NCBI GenBank assembly: GCA_037179385.1 | Contig: CM074187.1 | Span: forward strand, 6,572,001 to 6,636,000 | Length of the DNA: 64,000 bases | Source of the DNA: Holothuria scabra | Taxonomy: Eukaryota > Echinodermata > Holothuroidea > Aspidochirotida > Holothuriidae | Reading direction: 5' to 3' | Shown here: piece by piece, positions 46,742-57,851 of the stretch | How the letters are laid out: each line of letters begins with the position of its first letter | How positions within the stretch are numbered: position 1 is the stretch's first letter | The notes under the pieces: generated by a model | Told to the model about the DNA's origin: nothing | Database searches by the model: none | The model's input: the letters and a program-made list of their open reading frames with translations, nothing else | Translations under genes and position numbers: made by a program

Positions 46742-46808
46742 AGGTGTTACTAATCACACCTCCCTGGTTGTACAGCCTATCACCAGGGAGGTGTGATTAG
46801 AAACACCT
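46742..46808. repeat. 27-bp-stem hairpin
   Basis: The left stem 46742-46768 and right stem 46782-46808 are inverse with one mismatch; the inner 19 bp (CTAATCACACCTCCCTGGT) are perfect, and the loop is 13 nt. No bounding duplication is evident. It could be a tiny MITE remnant or a structured RNA if transcribed. Confidence 0.8.
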
Positions 46809-47420
46809 CCATGCTATCACAAAGTCGGTCGAGTCCACTGATGAAATACTTAAATGATACAGAGAAAACATATATCGGTACCTCGTTATTAGCAATTATT
46901 TTCTCCTCCAGTCCACTCGTGGGTCTCCAGTTTCTGTTAATTACGATGGTTTACTCATACCAATCCTTAAAAAAAATACCATTAAGACTCATACAGCTGT
47001 GAGGGGCAAAGTTATCAAGTGGAGCAGTAGCAACTATAGAAGGAGAAGTGACCCTCCAATAAAGCTGGTTAAAATTTTCTGGGCGATGTCACGGTCGAGA
47101 TTGGTTAAAGTAAAGTTTTCCCAATATTGGGCAAAAGAACACAGAAACAAATTGATCATCAACTGGCTGATTGGTTAAATGATATTGCGAAATTCTTTTC
47201 CCAACGTTGGTCAAACGTTTTGCCAACTATATTTCTTTTAATAACATCTATTTCTAATGTACCGTACTTCGTTCATACTAGCTGACGCGCCCAGTTTAAA
47301 AAGGAATTTCTTGATTGGCTGTCGTCACTGTATTATGTCAATTGGGTTACCGTAGGATGTAGCTCTATCATTAGTCAGTTAGGATTTTTTTTTTTTTGTT
47401 AAACAGTTTACATTGGTCCA

Positions 47421-47894
47421 CATACTCTGAAAAAATGTTCATTTCATTTGCCATCGTTTAGTTGTGTAATTTTCAAATTACCCAACTAGACTACAAGTTG
47501 GGTATAAAATAAATGCCTAACAATTGGTAAAGCAGATATCCAACCAAATATTGGTCTATATTTGACCAATAGTTCGGTTCAGACACATATGTACACAGGG
47601 TTGGTCAAAAAATTTGCCCAACATTTTAACCCTTTACCGTTGTGCTCCAATCGGCTGGGGCATATTTGCGCGCCTCGGGAGTGGGCGGAAAAGCGGACGT
47701 AGCACGCCCGCATCCTCTTCCGTAGGCTATTGACCCCGTGATCTTAAACTATTGTCTCTCTCGTTGTTGTGGCCGAATTTTCGGCTACCTACTCGCAGTT
47801 TCGAGCTCCGCGTGAAACAGTAAAGATGGGTGACAGCCGAGCTCTCCGCATGGGTCCAAAAGAACCCAAACAACGGTAAAGGGTTAAGAGTGTA
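47421..47894. mobile_element. TA-flanked CACTCT-family element, interrupted by a MITE
   Basis: The left end is CATACTCTGAAAAAATG at 47421. The right end reads CATTTTAAGAGTGTA once the MITE at 47626-47887 is ignored. The body carries TTGGTCAAA and GCCCAAC words also found throughout the element at 51705-52834. Without the nested MITE it is about 210 bp. Confidence 0.65.
47626..47887. mobile_element. piggyBac-like MITE, copy 3 (nested)
   Basis: TTAA duplications at 47626-47629 and 47884-47887, and a 254-bp body with CCCTTTACCGTTG / CAACGGTAAAGGG ends. It is the same orientation and family as the two copies at 1135 and 1489, with a few substitutions and a 3-bp length difference near GGCTGGGGC. 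The TTAA it used belongs to the host element's terminal TTTTAAGAGTG. Confidence 0.88.
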
Positions 47895-47896
47895 GT

Positions 47897-48125
47897 TAGA
47901 TGAAGTTTTACTGCCCAGTTTCTAATCGATTGGTTTAAGTCGGGGCCGACCATGGCTTTTTCCAGTTGTTGCTCACTGGCTTGTTTTCCCTACTCAATCT
48001 GCTTAAGTTATGCTGAGCACTAAGCACAATGCCAGTGGGTTCCATTTTTAAGTCTTTGGTATGACCCGGCCAGCAGTCAAACTCCAGACCAAGTCGGATG
48101 CTCTGACCACTTGACCATGCAGATT
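47897..48125 (-). mobile_element. tRNA-derived SINE, copy 5
   Basis: Minus-strand copy running tail to head: TGCCCAGTTTCTAATCGATT, GGTTTAAGTCGGGGCC, CTCACTGGCTTGTTTTCCC, GTCTTTGGTATGACCCGGCC, then the tRNA-like head ending near TGACCATGCAG. Confidence 0.75.
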
Positions 48126-48327
48126 AAGGAGATGTGTGGGTAAGATTTTTCTCGTTATTATTTTTGCGAAGTAAAAATTTGTCACGATTATTTTTGTATT
48201 CTTTTTTCAATTTTTGGAAGTTTAAATCCACTCAAAAATAGAATTGTAGGCTATGATTTGCGAAGTTACGTCTTTTTAAAAGAATAATTTTTCTCCAAAG
48301 GGAAGGGGCACTACCCTTAGACCTCGA

Positions 48328-48500
48328 TTCCAAGGTCGAGTCATACCAAAGACTCTAAAATGGAACCTACTTTCGTTGTGCGTGTTGTTCCGCATAATGT
48401 GGGGAAATCAAGCCAGTGAACCACTACTGAAAAAAAGGCCGTGACCGGCTCGACTTGAACCAGTAGGTTGGAAACTGGGCCGTAAACCTCTAACTAACTC
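48328..48500 (+). mobile_element. tRNA-derived SINE, copy 6
   Basis: Plus-strand copy: AAGGTCGAGTCATACCAAAG, GGAACCTACTTTCGTTGTG, ATCAAGCCAGTGAACCACTA, CGACTTGAACCAGTAGGTTG, ACTGGGCCGTAAACC and a CTAACTAACTC tail. It faces the copy at 47897-48125 across about 200 bp. Confidence 0.72.
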
Positions 48501-50236
48501 ATCCAATACACAGATCAGTACTGTTCCACGTTTTGCAGCCCCAAACAAAAATGACTGCCCACGGTCTTATAATACAAAGCAAATTCCTCCCTAGGGTAGA
48601 AGTATTCGGCAGCATGCCCTTTATTACAAATTTGTGACATTTCTGACCCCCCCCCTCCCCACACACAAAAATCTTATCTGTACAAAAGTAAATTTTAAAC
48701 AAATTGTGAAAATCTCCATCAGCTGACATTACTTTTATAAATATGAAAAATACCTACAAAACCTGTACTGTAAATGAATGAAAAGTTACTTAATGCAATT
48801 GAAAAGTCAGTTGTAACAATGGATACCCATTATATTATTAAAAAAATGAGGGGGGATATGTTAAAATGGGATAGTCTTAAATAAGAAAAAAGATGATCTT
48901 GTATATGGAAGCAATTAATTGGCTTTCGATCCCTACTTAATGTAGTCTACACGTGTGTGTTCTCACTGCGGTGTGTGTGTTTGTGTGCGTGTTTTTTTTT
49001 TCTTTTTATTCATTCATCTTGACTGCCCTCATAAATAATGAATACAATGATTATTTGGGGTCTTATTTGATGTTCATCTGTATACGAATCCGATCAGCGC
49101 TTGTGTTTAGTGACTGTAGGCAGCCATCTTCATTTATTATATACATGATTTTCAAACCCTCATATTCAGTGGATTTGAGAAAATCAAAATACAATATATT
49201 GTACAACGATCCATGGTACAAGTAAGCAAGGAAATTGAAAGATTAAAAGGGGATAGACCCTGTTATGGCCAACTGGAATCAGATCATCACTTGCTGCTCG
49301 GATTGCCTGCTTTATTTTATTTCTGGTTATTCTTGGATAATCGTTTAGAGTACGTTCATATATCCTTTGAACGTTATCTAGCAACCAGTCTAAAAAATAT
49401 AAAGGCTGCAAAGAAAATGTCATCTTAGAAATGTTGCTTTTTGTAGCATAGAAATTACGTATCTGGATAAAAGTCCCACCTTACCACTAACGATGACACA
49501 GCAAGTTATCGTACTTGCCTATTATGGACTAAAGAGCTTCTAACCGTCGATACCGTCTGTTTTTTTACAAACTCGATTTCCTCTCCTTCCTTAAACGACT
49601 AAAATGTTTATTCGCATCAAGTGCCATGTGCCTTACTGCTTTGGAACCATGGTGATGCACATTCCTATTCTAAGCTTATTTGAATAACTCTTATACAAAC
49701 AAGCACCTTACTGAATTTACATGTACTCCAAATTGCTTCTATTTTCTACCGGTCCTCTAAACCAAAGAGTCAATCTTAATTTAACAGCTTAATCCGAAAA
49801 GAACGTACCTCAATATATTACCCAAACGTGATTGAGCTTTGAATAAACATAATCTGATTGGCCAAAAAAATCCTGACCATTTGTAACTACATGACTCAAA
49901 AAAGAACTTGGTTATTTTATCGATTACTGGTATGAACAAGTAACTAAGAAGAAATGTCAAGGAGAGTAACAGATAATCTTTTACGGATACAGGGCAAATG
50001 TTATGTTGATCTTAGGTACGTATAACGGTGGAGTGGAGATACTTATGTTGTTCAAATGTGTTTGTTTTCTTTTAAATGGTTTGCTTCTGAGTTTGTTAAT
50101 TTCAGGTGGTTTAAAAATATAAAAGTGGTTGTGTGAGGTGGTGTTAAAGCTTTAAAGCAAAACGATTACAAAATAAGATGTTTGTATTTTACTCTTCGTG
50201 ACCAACTCATTTAACGTCATTTACTTACAAACTCAC
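48501..50236. other. Intergenic, 1.7 kb
   Basis: A C-rich run at 48648-48658 and a T run at 48992-49000; no coding exon or further repeat is recognised. Confidence 0.6.
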
Positions 50237-50335
50237 CAGTGCGCCGCAACTGGAAAAAAGGCCGTGGCCGGCTCTACTTGAAACAATCGGTTGGAAACTG
50301 GGTCGTACAACTCCACCTAACTAACCAACTTACAA
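50237..50335 (+). mobile_element. SINE 3' fragment, copy 7
   Basis: It contains AACTGGAAAAAAGGCCGTGG, CCGGCTCTACTTGAAACAAT, CGGTTGGAAACTGGG and a CACCTAACTAACC tail. The head is missing. It ends about 20 bp before the outer hAT-like element. Confidence 0.65.
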
Positions 50336-51704
50336 ACTCACACCAAAATTTTTTTTTACCTCGCAGGGGTGGCGCCAGCGGGGGTCAGGGGGGCCATGTA
50401 CCCCGTCGGGGAAGGTCGGCGGTTTCGTCGGGGAGGCCTAAAAACAAAAAAGAATTAATAAAAACCTACAAGGACTGAAGTTACTGGGTGGGTGAACTTG
50501 AACATATTTTTTGTTTGGTAATGCTTTTTTAATACATATCGAAATCGATTTTCAATCACTTCTTCTTAGCTCTGTTAGACCTCATTCCATGTACCTTGTC
50601 CTATCTCATCCCCCGTCGGGTAAGGACGGCAATTTTTTTCGGGGAGGGCTAAAAATAAAAAACGTAAAGGACTGAAGTTACTAGATGGATGACAATGAAC
50701 TGTATTTTTCTTTATGAACTTTTTTTTATTTTGTAACGCTATTTCAAAGCACATCTGAATCGGTTCTAATCACTTGTCACTAGCTCTGCTATCCCTCGTC
50801 CCATCTTCAATCCGTGCGCGCAAGGTCAAGCCCCCGTCGGGGAAGACTGACCTACCTCTGTTGTTGAAAAAATCTAGATCCGTCCGGGAGCCTTTATCTT
50901 TAGGCCCACGTTAAAAGATGTGGGCCTGATAACTTCAGTCACCCGTACGATCTTCTTGATTTTGCCTACTAGAAGACCATATTCTTCAAGGAAACTCACA
51001 ATTCCGAATTTTCCTTACAAAAACGGACGAGAGGTTGTTGAAGTGCATTCAGTGCCCAATGGTGTGCCATCTGACCTCTCCGACAGCCGAATTATAGCAT
51101 CGGTAATGAAAATCGGCCAGGCCGTTATAAGATACACATAATGATACACATTGAAGTCGCCTTTTAACGTGACATATTTTCAAATACATTGGGAGTAAAA
51201 TCATGTATAGTCTAGAGTTCGTGCAGTCACGTAGAAAATTTCATCTATTTAGAGGATCTTACAATTGAATACAACGAAGATTCCGAGTAGAGTCAAAAAC
51301 ATTAGTATGTTTTCAATTCCGTTGCATACAGTTTTCCTTCAACGGTCCGAAAATAAACAAGACATGACAATTAATGGTAGCAGTACCTTTTATCTGGTAA
51401 TTTTCTGATCACTTTGCAAGCTGGTTTTTTTCTATTGAATTGAAACTTTCATTTCCAAGAAAAGCTCAAAATAACGACTGCTTCATATGTTCATGTCTAG
51501 CTTCAAGTCTGGGAAATGCCATTTCCGGCTGTCTGAGCCTGAGGGGTTAAGATTTTTTTAAACAATTTTCTGTACATTCCGCGCCAACCGATGGTGGTGC
51601 TCCGCTTAGATAATGTTTTGTTCGAACCAGTGGCGTAGCTAGGATTTTTTCCAGGGGGGGCAAAGGTATGAAATTTCCCCAAAACTTTTCCCGGTCAATG
51701 TGTA

Positions 51705-52834
51705 CACTCTTAAAACACTGGGCAATATTTTCGTTGGGTAAAACGCTTTGGTTAAATGTTGGTCAAACTTTGCTCATATAATGGTCAAAACGTTTCTTCG
51801 ATTCACGTTTATTCCACTATCCAATCATTGGGCAAACTGTTAACAAGCTTACACTCAACGATTGGGCATATATTTGGTCTATCTACTTGTTGGGTAATTA
51901 ATTGCTAATTAGCATAATGTTTGCTCATTGGTTGGGCAATAAACTTTGCGCGTTCCGCATACGTAAATGTGATAAAAGCATTGGACACAATGAACATGTG
52001 AAAGTTAAGAACAGGCGTACGTACGTATTTCTCAGTGGTTCAAAGTCATTAGCAGCTCATCGAACGACAACTATCTCGCTGATTAATGTCTCAGATTACC
52101 TTGAGGAATGTAGCTTGGAGGGTTCTTGAGTGTGTTTGAGGCTAAATACGAGTACAAGGAGTTGTGTGGAGTATTTAATGTTTATATCGAAGATATAATC
52201 AACACGATTTAGGAAGAAACTGGTGCTGCTACTGAGCCATGGCCGAAACGTTCGCCTGCTCATCCAGGCTAGGCTAACATAGCCTAACACTATGTTTGGG
52301 TTCTGTAATGTGTCAATGTGAGTTTGATTAGCCTGCAGACTAGGCTAGCCTACATCCTTTGGCTTACTATGGCAGCATCACGGTTTCCTAATCGTTTGAT
52401 TCTATCATTGGATACTTCTCTCCTTGCCATGTGCTCATATTTATTTCAACACAATCTTCAAGTCTTCATGATGCCTTATTGTCGGATAATCTGAACCTGA
52501 TTTATAAATGGCCACATTTACTAGGGCAATGCACTAGGGATTAGCCCAACAGTTGGTTAAAGAATATGCCCAACTGATGTTGAAAAAGCACCCACGGTTA
52601 TGGAAAAGATGATTAACGTTTAACCAACGGTTGGTGAATGCATTTGCCCAACATCTTAATAAAAGAATAAAATGCTCATTTACCAAACAGTTGGGTAGTT
52701 TCCTGCCCAACAGTTAGGTTCAAACTTTACCAAATTTGGTTGGTTAAAGTTTTGCCCAACTGTTTAGGTTGTTGAATAGATGCCCAGTGTTGGTCAAAAA
52801 GTTGGGCAAATTTTGCCCATTTTTTTTAAGAGTG
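51705..52834. mobile_element. TA-flanked CACTCTTAAAA element
   Basis: Ends are CACTCTTAAAA and TTTTAAGAGTG, each flanked by TA (51703-51704 and 52835-52836), as for Tc1/mariner-type insertion. It is 1130 bp; TTGGTCAAA, TTGGGCAA and GCCCAAC words recur in both orientations along it. An open frame at 51902-52129 has no recognisable product. It lies 77 bp inside the inner hAT-like element. Confidence 0.75.
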
Positions 52835-53342
52835 TATGTATTTCATATAAAATATGCAAACTTACAAGTATAACAACATTACCATGTCATTTTGTAATAT
52901 TACCTGCATTTTAATCTTAAAGTATAACATAGAGCAATCGGAAATAACAAAGTATATTATTTTGGTAAGCAATATCTGGTTAATTTGTATGTACTAACGC
53001 TGTGGGGTACGCAGGATTTCTCTGAAGGGGAAGGGGAATGCAGTATGGTCTAAGGGGAGGGGTGCCCGGAAATTTTTTGACGTTTTCAAGAAGCCTACAT
53101 GCAGAATGGTGCAAAATTATCGACTTTGACAGGAACAGTGTTAAAAGTTGAATCGTGGTGGTTCATGAGGATAAAACTGAAACTTTTGTGTCTTGACATG
53201 CATTTCTTTATGCCATTTATGCTACCTTACGAAGAAAAACTTGTCATTAAATTTGCACACTATTAGGAGTCAAAATAAAAGAGCACTGATTGGTATTTGT
53301 GGTTTTTCTTGGCCAAAAAATGTTATTTTGTCATAAAGATTA

Positions 53343-53665
53343 TCTAAGCGGAGGGCCACCATTGATTGGCGCGGAGCGTAGAGAAAATTTGGAAAAATCA
53401 GACCCCTTAGATGGCCGGAAATAGCATTTTCTAGGCTAATACGAAGAATCCAGCCAGTCGCTTTCTTCTTTTGTCGTTTGCAATAAAATGCTCACTTCAA
53501 AATATGTTCGCAAACTGCAAAGTGATCAGACAGTTAAGAGCTAATTTTACCCCAAATATGTAATTTTGCCCAAAAGACCGAGCGAAGCGCCACCATTGAT
53601 TGGTGCGGAGCGTAAGGAAAATTTCGAAAAATCAGACCCCTCAGATGGTCAAAATAGCGTATTTA
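53343..53665. repeat. Two direct copies of a core repeat
   Basis: About 80 bp are duplicated at 53349 and 53584: GCCACCATTGATTGG, GCGGAGCGTA, GAAAATTT, AAAAATCAGACCCCT, AGATGG. Inverted relatives occur at about 51495-51610 and 46570-46690 (CTAGGAAATGCCATTTTCGG, AATTTTCTG, TCCGCTTAGATA). Confidence 0.7.
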
Positions 53666-55401
53666 TGCTTGTAAAGAGAATCTAAACATGTAGTTTTTTT
53701 TTTATCGATGCCACCAGTGGGAAACAGATTCTACCTTTTCAATTAAAAATTGGAATTTGACAGAATTTGCCTAGGTCTATTTGTAGGAATTAAAAAAAAT
53801 TAAAAGAAAAATTTTTGAAAAATTGGGTGTCCTTATAAGCAATCTGGTGCCACATATGCTATCTTTTAAAGTAAAATCTGTGTTAAGAAAGTTAGACTAC
53901 GTATTTTTAAGAACAAAGAAAAAATGGCATCTGTGAGGGGGCATGACCCAATGGTCTTCTCTTCGCACGCCACTAAGGAGGCCTAATATTGCTCGATCAC
54001 ACAGGATATCCTGTGAGAAAAGCAGTCTGTTAAGTGTAGAACTAGGTCACAAGGTACTCATTGTCCATTTATTGTTACACTCAAAGTCAGCAGAAAGCTA
54101 TTTTCCCGAACTAGCTTGTAAGCATCGTTATGTACACAGAGTAAAATCGTACAGCTCTGCTAGCTTGTAGAAGAACATAACAACCTCGGGGGTCTACGCT
54201 AGTGACTTGTCAGTTTTCACATCCTTTTACTGAATTCCCAAAGTATCACCTTAATAACAGCTTCCTGTACACTGAAATGCACTGATCATAACCCCCGTGC
54301 GTATACAAGCACACGGCCAGAGAACATTCAATCTGCTACGCGGCGAGGACATTTCAGTGGAACGCGAATTGGGCCGGTTCATGCGACTCTTACGAAATCT
54401 GAGTTAATTTGTTGCATGAAAATACGAATTATGTATGAGAAATGTCTCACAATTTCTTATTCTAAATAAAAATTTTGATAAATTTTCGTGAAATTTTTGT
54501 AATAATAAGATTCACCAAATTTCCCCATTTTCATCAAATTTCCCCAAAAATTTTTCCAGGGGGGGGGGCAACTTGCCCCCCCTGCCCCCCCCCCCAGTAG
54601 CTACGCCACTGGTTCGAACAGAATACTTAACAGAACATTGCATGCTTGCAAATTATTCTTCGTTTTGGGGCAGCTCATGAAACGCATATCACTTAATAAA
54701 GAACCCAATTTTTTTCATTATAACCTTACCGAAAAACCAAGTTTTCTTATATAAAGTTCCAAAATTTCAACAATATAATAGGCTCTTAATTTTCACATCT
54801 TCGTTCAAAAAAGGATAAAAACATTTCGGGCAAACTTCTGCTCTCGTCTTGAGACCTTAGTACGTAGGCCTAGAACGATAAAATGTATAACCCCAACAGA
54901 ATTTCAGCTGTTGCGTATAAAACGTTTTTGATTTTGCCCATATGAAGGACAGATTCTTCAATAAACACCCCACGTTTTCAATGGTCCTTACAAAGCCAAA
55001 TTTCTTTCAAAAATTATATTTTTTCCTTCAAAATAAACTCCAGATTTTTATACATTTGTTAAAAAGAAGGCCAAAAAATTTCGGCGCGCTACGCCCGCCA
55101 TAAATTCTGCCAAGTCACGTCCCACCGGCACTAACTCATCAACTTTGTCGGAGTCTTGGTATGCTGGCCCCCTTGTCAAGGTGCTTTGCTTCCCTGTCGG
55201 GCAAATCCTGGCGCCACCCCTGTTACCTCATCCATGACCTCCGCAGAGATCAGACTTAATGTGCGCGTGTCTTTTATCTGAAGAACTTCACAAAGAATAA
55301 TAAAAAACTGAAAAAATCATGGTCTCAATATGTTGTACGATATTCCGTATCAAAACCGTGACGAGGATAGCAGCAGTGAGATGTCTGCGATACATTACTA
55401 G

Positions 55402-55722
55402 CAGGGGCGGCGCGAGAATGATAAGATAGGGGACGTTCTAAGGGCAAAGGATGTTGAGACATGGAACATTTTCGCGCGAAGCGCCGGCTCTTGTGGGTGA
55501 GGCCCAGGCACAAAGCCCCGATGGAGGCCCAAGGAGAAAATCCCCAGGAAAATCTGAGGTTTTATAATATCTCTGGGTAAAAATAATAGCCTCATGAGAG
55601 ATACGGAATATCGTTCACATTTTTGATAACTGATCTAACTTGTGAGTGGGAGCACCTGGGCGAAAGAAAAAATCTTTAATGGGCAAATTTCTCCTCATTC
55701 CTCTCCCGTAATGACGCCACTG
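55402..55722. mobile_element. Probable hAT-like MITE
   Basis: A 321-bp segment from CAGGGGCGGCGCGAG to AATGACGCCACTG. The flanks ATTACTAG (55394-55401) and ATTATTAA (55723-55730) match at 6 of 8 positions. The ends differ from each other more than in the neighbouring elements, so this is less certain. Confidence 0.5.
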
Positions 55723-55821
55723 ATTATTAAAGGCGCAATTGTTCAATTTTTAATTTAATAATGCTAAATAGTATCATGACATACCCGTGGCCATGGTACA
55801 CCAACGAGGGTGAAGTCGTAC

Positions 55822-57841
55822 GGCCAGGTCGAAAACGCGGAAACGCGGAAATCGCGGAAACCGCGGAAATCGAAAAACCGCGAAGGTTGTCCAAATATCT
55901 GTCCGCGGTTTCCGCGGTTTCCGCGGTTTCCGCGTTTTCGACCTGGCTATATGGCCAGGTCGAAAACGCGGAAAGTTTTTCTTGCAGTCCTGCAATAGAA
56001 CTAGAGTCTTATACAAACTGCGATACATGATGTAATTCTACTATAGCTCATTGCTAAGAACGGAAATGTTATGGATGCACTGCCGATGCGGAGTCTTCCG
56101 ACGTAACATAGTCTAGCCTGCATTACACGGCACAACATACGTAACTTGTGCGAGCGAATGCCAAAGCATACTGTGCCAATTAATTGACATCAGCTCACAC
56201 CACAAACTGCATACTTAACATAATCCATATGACCTTGGTACTGCATGTGTGAATGGGATTTACCGTAGCGCACTGCTGGATACACCAAGGAGTTGTAGCT
56301 CCCTGGATACACACATGGAAACTGGTCCATTGTTGAAACTGGTCCGTGCTATAGTGACTGGAAGTTCTGATACGTGTTTCATTTTACGATATTGATAACG
56401 GCAGCTTTAACGCAAAGCGTACATGCTGTAAAGAGATGGATAACAACTAACTAAAAATGCTCCAAACCTGATCGGGTTTGGTTCGGTTGGTTGGGTTTTG
56501 TTGGATTGGGTTTTGTTGGGTTTGGTTGGTAGGAATTGTTGTTCGGATTATTGGGTAGTGTTGTTCAAACTACTACACAATAATTATCTTAAGATCGGAA
56601 AGATCGGTAACATGGCTTTTGTTACACTGAATAGGAAATGATACGAAAGTGATAGGCCTAAAGGGGCTTAGGCGTAACATGCATAAAACACTTTTCCGTG
56701 ATTTCCGCGTTTTCGACCTGGCTATATGGCCAGGTCGAAAACGCGGAAATCGCGGAAAAAGTAACCTCTTTAGGAATTACAGGAAACTTCTCCACGAGAG
56801 AGCCAAAAGTGTTGCAGAAATTAATAATATGTAATACTATCTGGGTTTAAGTAAAATGACAGAGACTGATTAAGGACCGGACCTGCTCATAATTTGAGAG
56901 TTACAAACTGCCATGTAACTTTCATTTCAAGATACTAAAACGGGCCTCATGGCTTTTGTTGCACTGAATAGGAAATGCAGCGAGTGAAAAAAGAGTTTTC
57001 GCTTAGGTCTGCCATGTGTTAAACACTTTTCCGCGATTTCCGCGTTTTCGACCTGGCTATATGGCCAGGTCGAAAACGCGGAAACCGCGGAAAAGTGTTT
57101 AACACATGGTAGACCTAAACGAAAACTCTTTTATCACTCGTAGCATTTCCGATTCAGTGCAACAAAAGCCATGAGACCCGTTTTAGTATCTTGAATTGAA
57201 AATTGCATGGCAGTTTGTAACTCTCAAATTATGAGCAGGTCCGGTCCTTAATCAGTGTCTGTCATTTGACTTAAAACGCATTTATTGTTACATATTATCA
57301 ATTTCCAAAACACTTTCGGCTCTTTCGTGGAGAAGTTTCCTGTAATTCCTAAAGAGGTAACTTTTTCCGCGATTTCCGCGTTTTCGACCTGGCCATATGG
57401 CCAGGTCGAAAACGCGGAAACCGCGGAAAAGTGTTTAACACATGGTAGACCTAAACGAAAACTCTTTTATCACTCGTAGCATTTCCTATTCAGTGCAACA
57501 AAAGCCATGAGACCCGTTTTAGTATCTTGAAATGAAAATTGCGTGGCAGTTTGTAACTCTGAATTTATGAGTAGCCCGGCTCTTTATCAGACTCTGTCAT
57601 TTGACTTAAACGCAGTTATTGTTACATATTATCAATCTCCACAACACTTTTGGCTCTTTCGTCTATAAGTTTTCTGTAATTCCTTAAGAGGTTACTTTTT
57701 CCGCGATTTCCGCGTTTTCGACCTGGCCATATGGCCAGGTCGAAAACGCGGAAACCGCGGACAGATATTTGGACAACCTTCGCGGTTTTTCGATTTCCGC
57801 GGTTTCCGCGATTTCCGCGTTTCCGCGTTTTCGACCTGGCC
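55822..57841. mobile_element. 2-kb composite palindrome array with GGCCAGGTCGAAAACGCGG ends
   Basis: The segment begins GGCCAGGTCGAAAACGCGGA and ends with its inverse, and is flanked by a perfect 10-bp duplication GAAGTCGTAC (55812-55821 and 57842-57851). The outermost ~95 bp at each end are mutual inverses carrying GCGGAAACC/ATCGCGGAAA blocks and CAAATATCTGTCCGCGG. Inside, head-to-head junctions CGACCTGGC(C/T)ATATGGCCAG occur at about 55941-55963, 56715-56737, 57050-57072, 57386-57408 and 57718-57740. Units of about 330 bp with GTGTTTAACACATGGTAGAC, AGTGCAACAAAAGCCATGAG and CCTGTAATTCCT alternate in orientation. Translations such as FDLAIWPGRKRGN are artefacts of the repeat. Confidence 0.85.
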
Positions 57842-57851
57842 GAAGTCGTAC

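Larger units (their letters stand above)
44309..47420. other. Intergenic, possible divergent promoter and weak coding signals
   Basis: Upstream of the unrecognised minus-strand gene the sequence is CpG-richer than average. On the plus strand, 44836-45042 is open (starts MIVALPNSLDVEDTEIKKK, ends IVDIVV), and the next ~280 bp are open in shifted frames. I cannot join these into a gene. A 10-base A run inside the first frame argues against coding. A SINE (46318-46510, minus) and a strong hairpin (46742-46808) follow. Confidence 0.4.
51628..54611. mobile_element. Inner hAT-like element (2.98 kb including nested insert)
   Basis: Ends are CAGTGGCGTAGCTAGGATTT on the left and AGTAGCTACGCCACTG on the right. 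The flanks are a perfect 8-bp duplication GTTCGAAC (51620-51627 and 54612-54619). Both subterminal regions carry TTTTTCCAGGGGGGG. CAGTGGCGTAGC ends with 8-bp duplications are characteristic of widespread hAT families (family knowledge). There is no transposase ORF. Confidence 0.85.
50364..55222. mobile_element. Outer hAT-like element (4.86 kb including nested inserts)
   Basis: Ends are CAGGGGTGGCGCCAG at 50364-50378 and its exact inverse CTGGCGCCACCCCTG at 55208-55222. The flanks are TTACCTCG (50356-50363) and TTACCTCA (55223-55230), an 8-bp duplication with one mismatch. Subterminal CCCCGTCGGGGAAGG-like blocks recur at about 50400, 50610 and 50833. After removing the nested element, about 1.87 kb remains, with no transposase frame, so it is non-autonomous. 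Confidence 0.75.
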
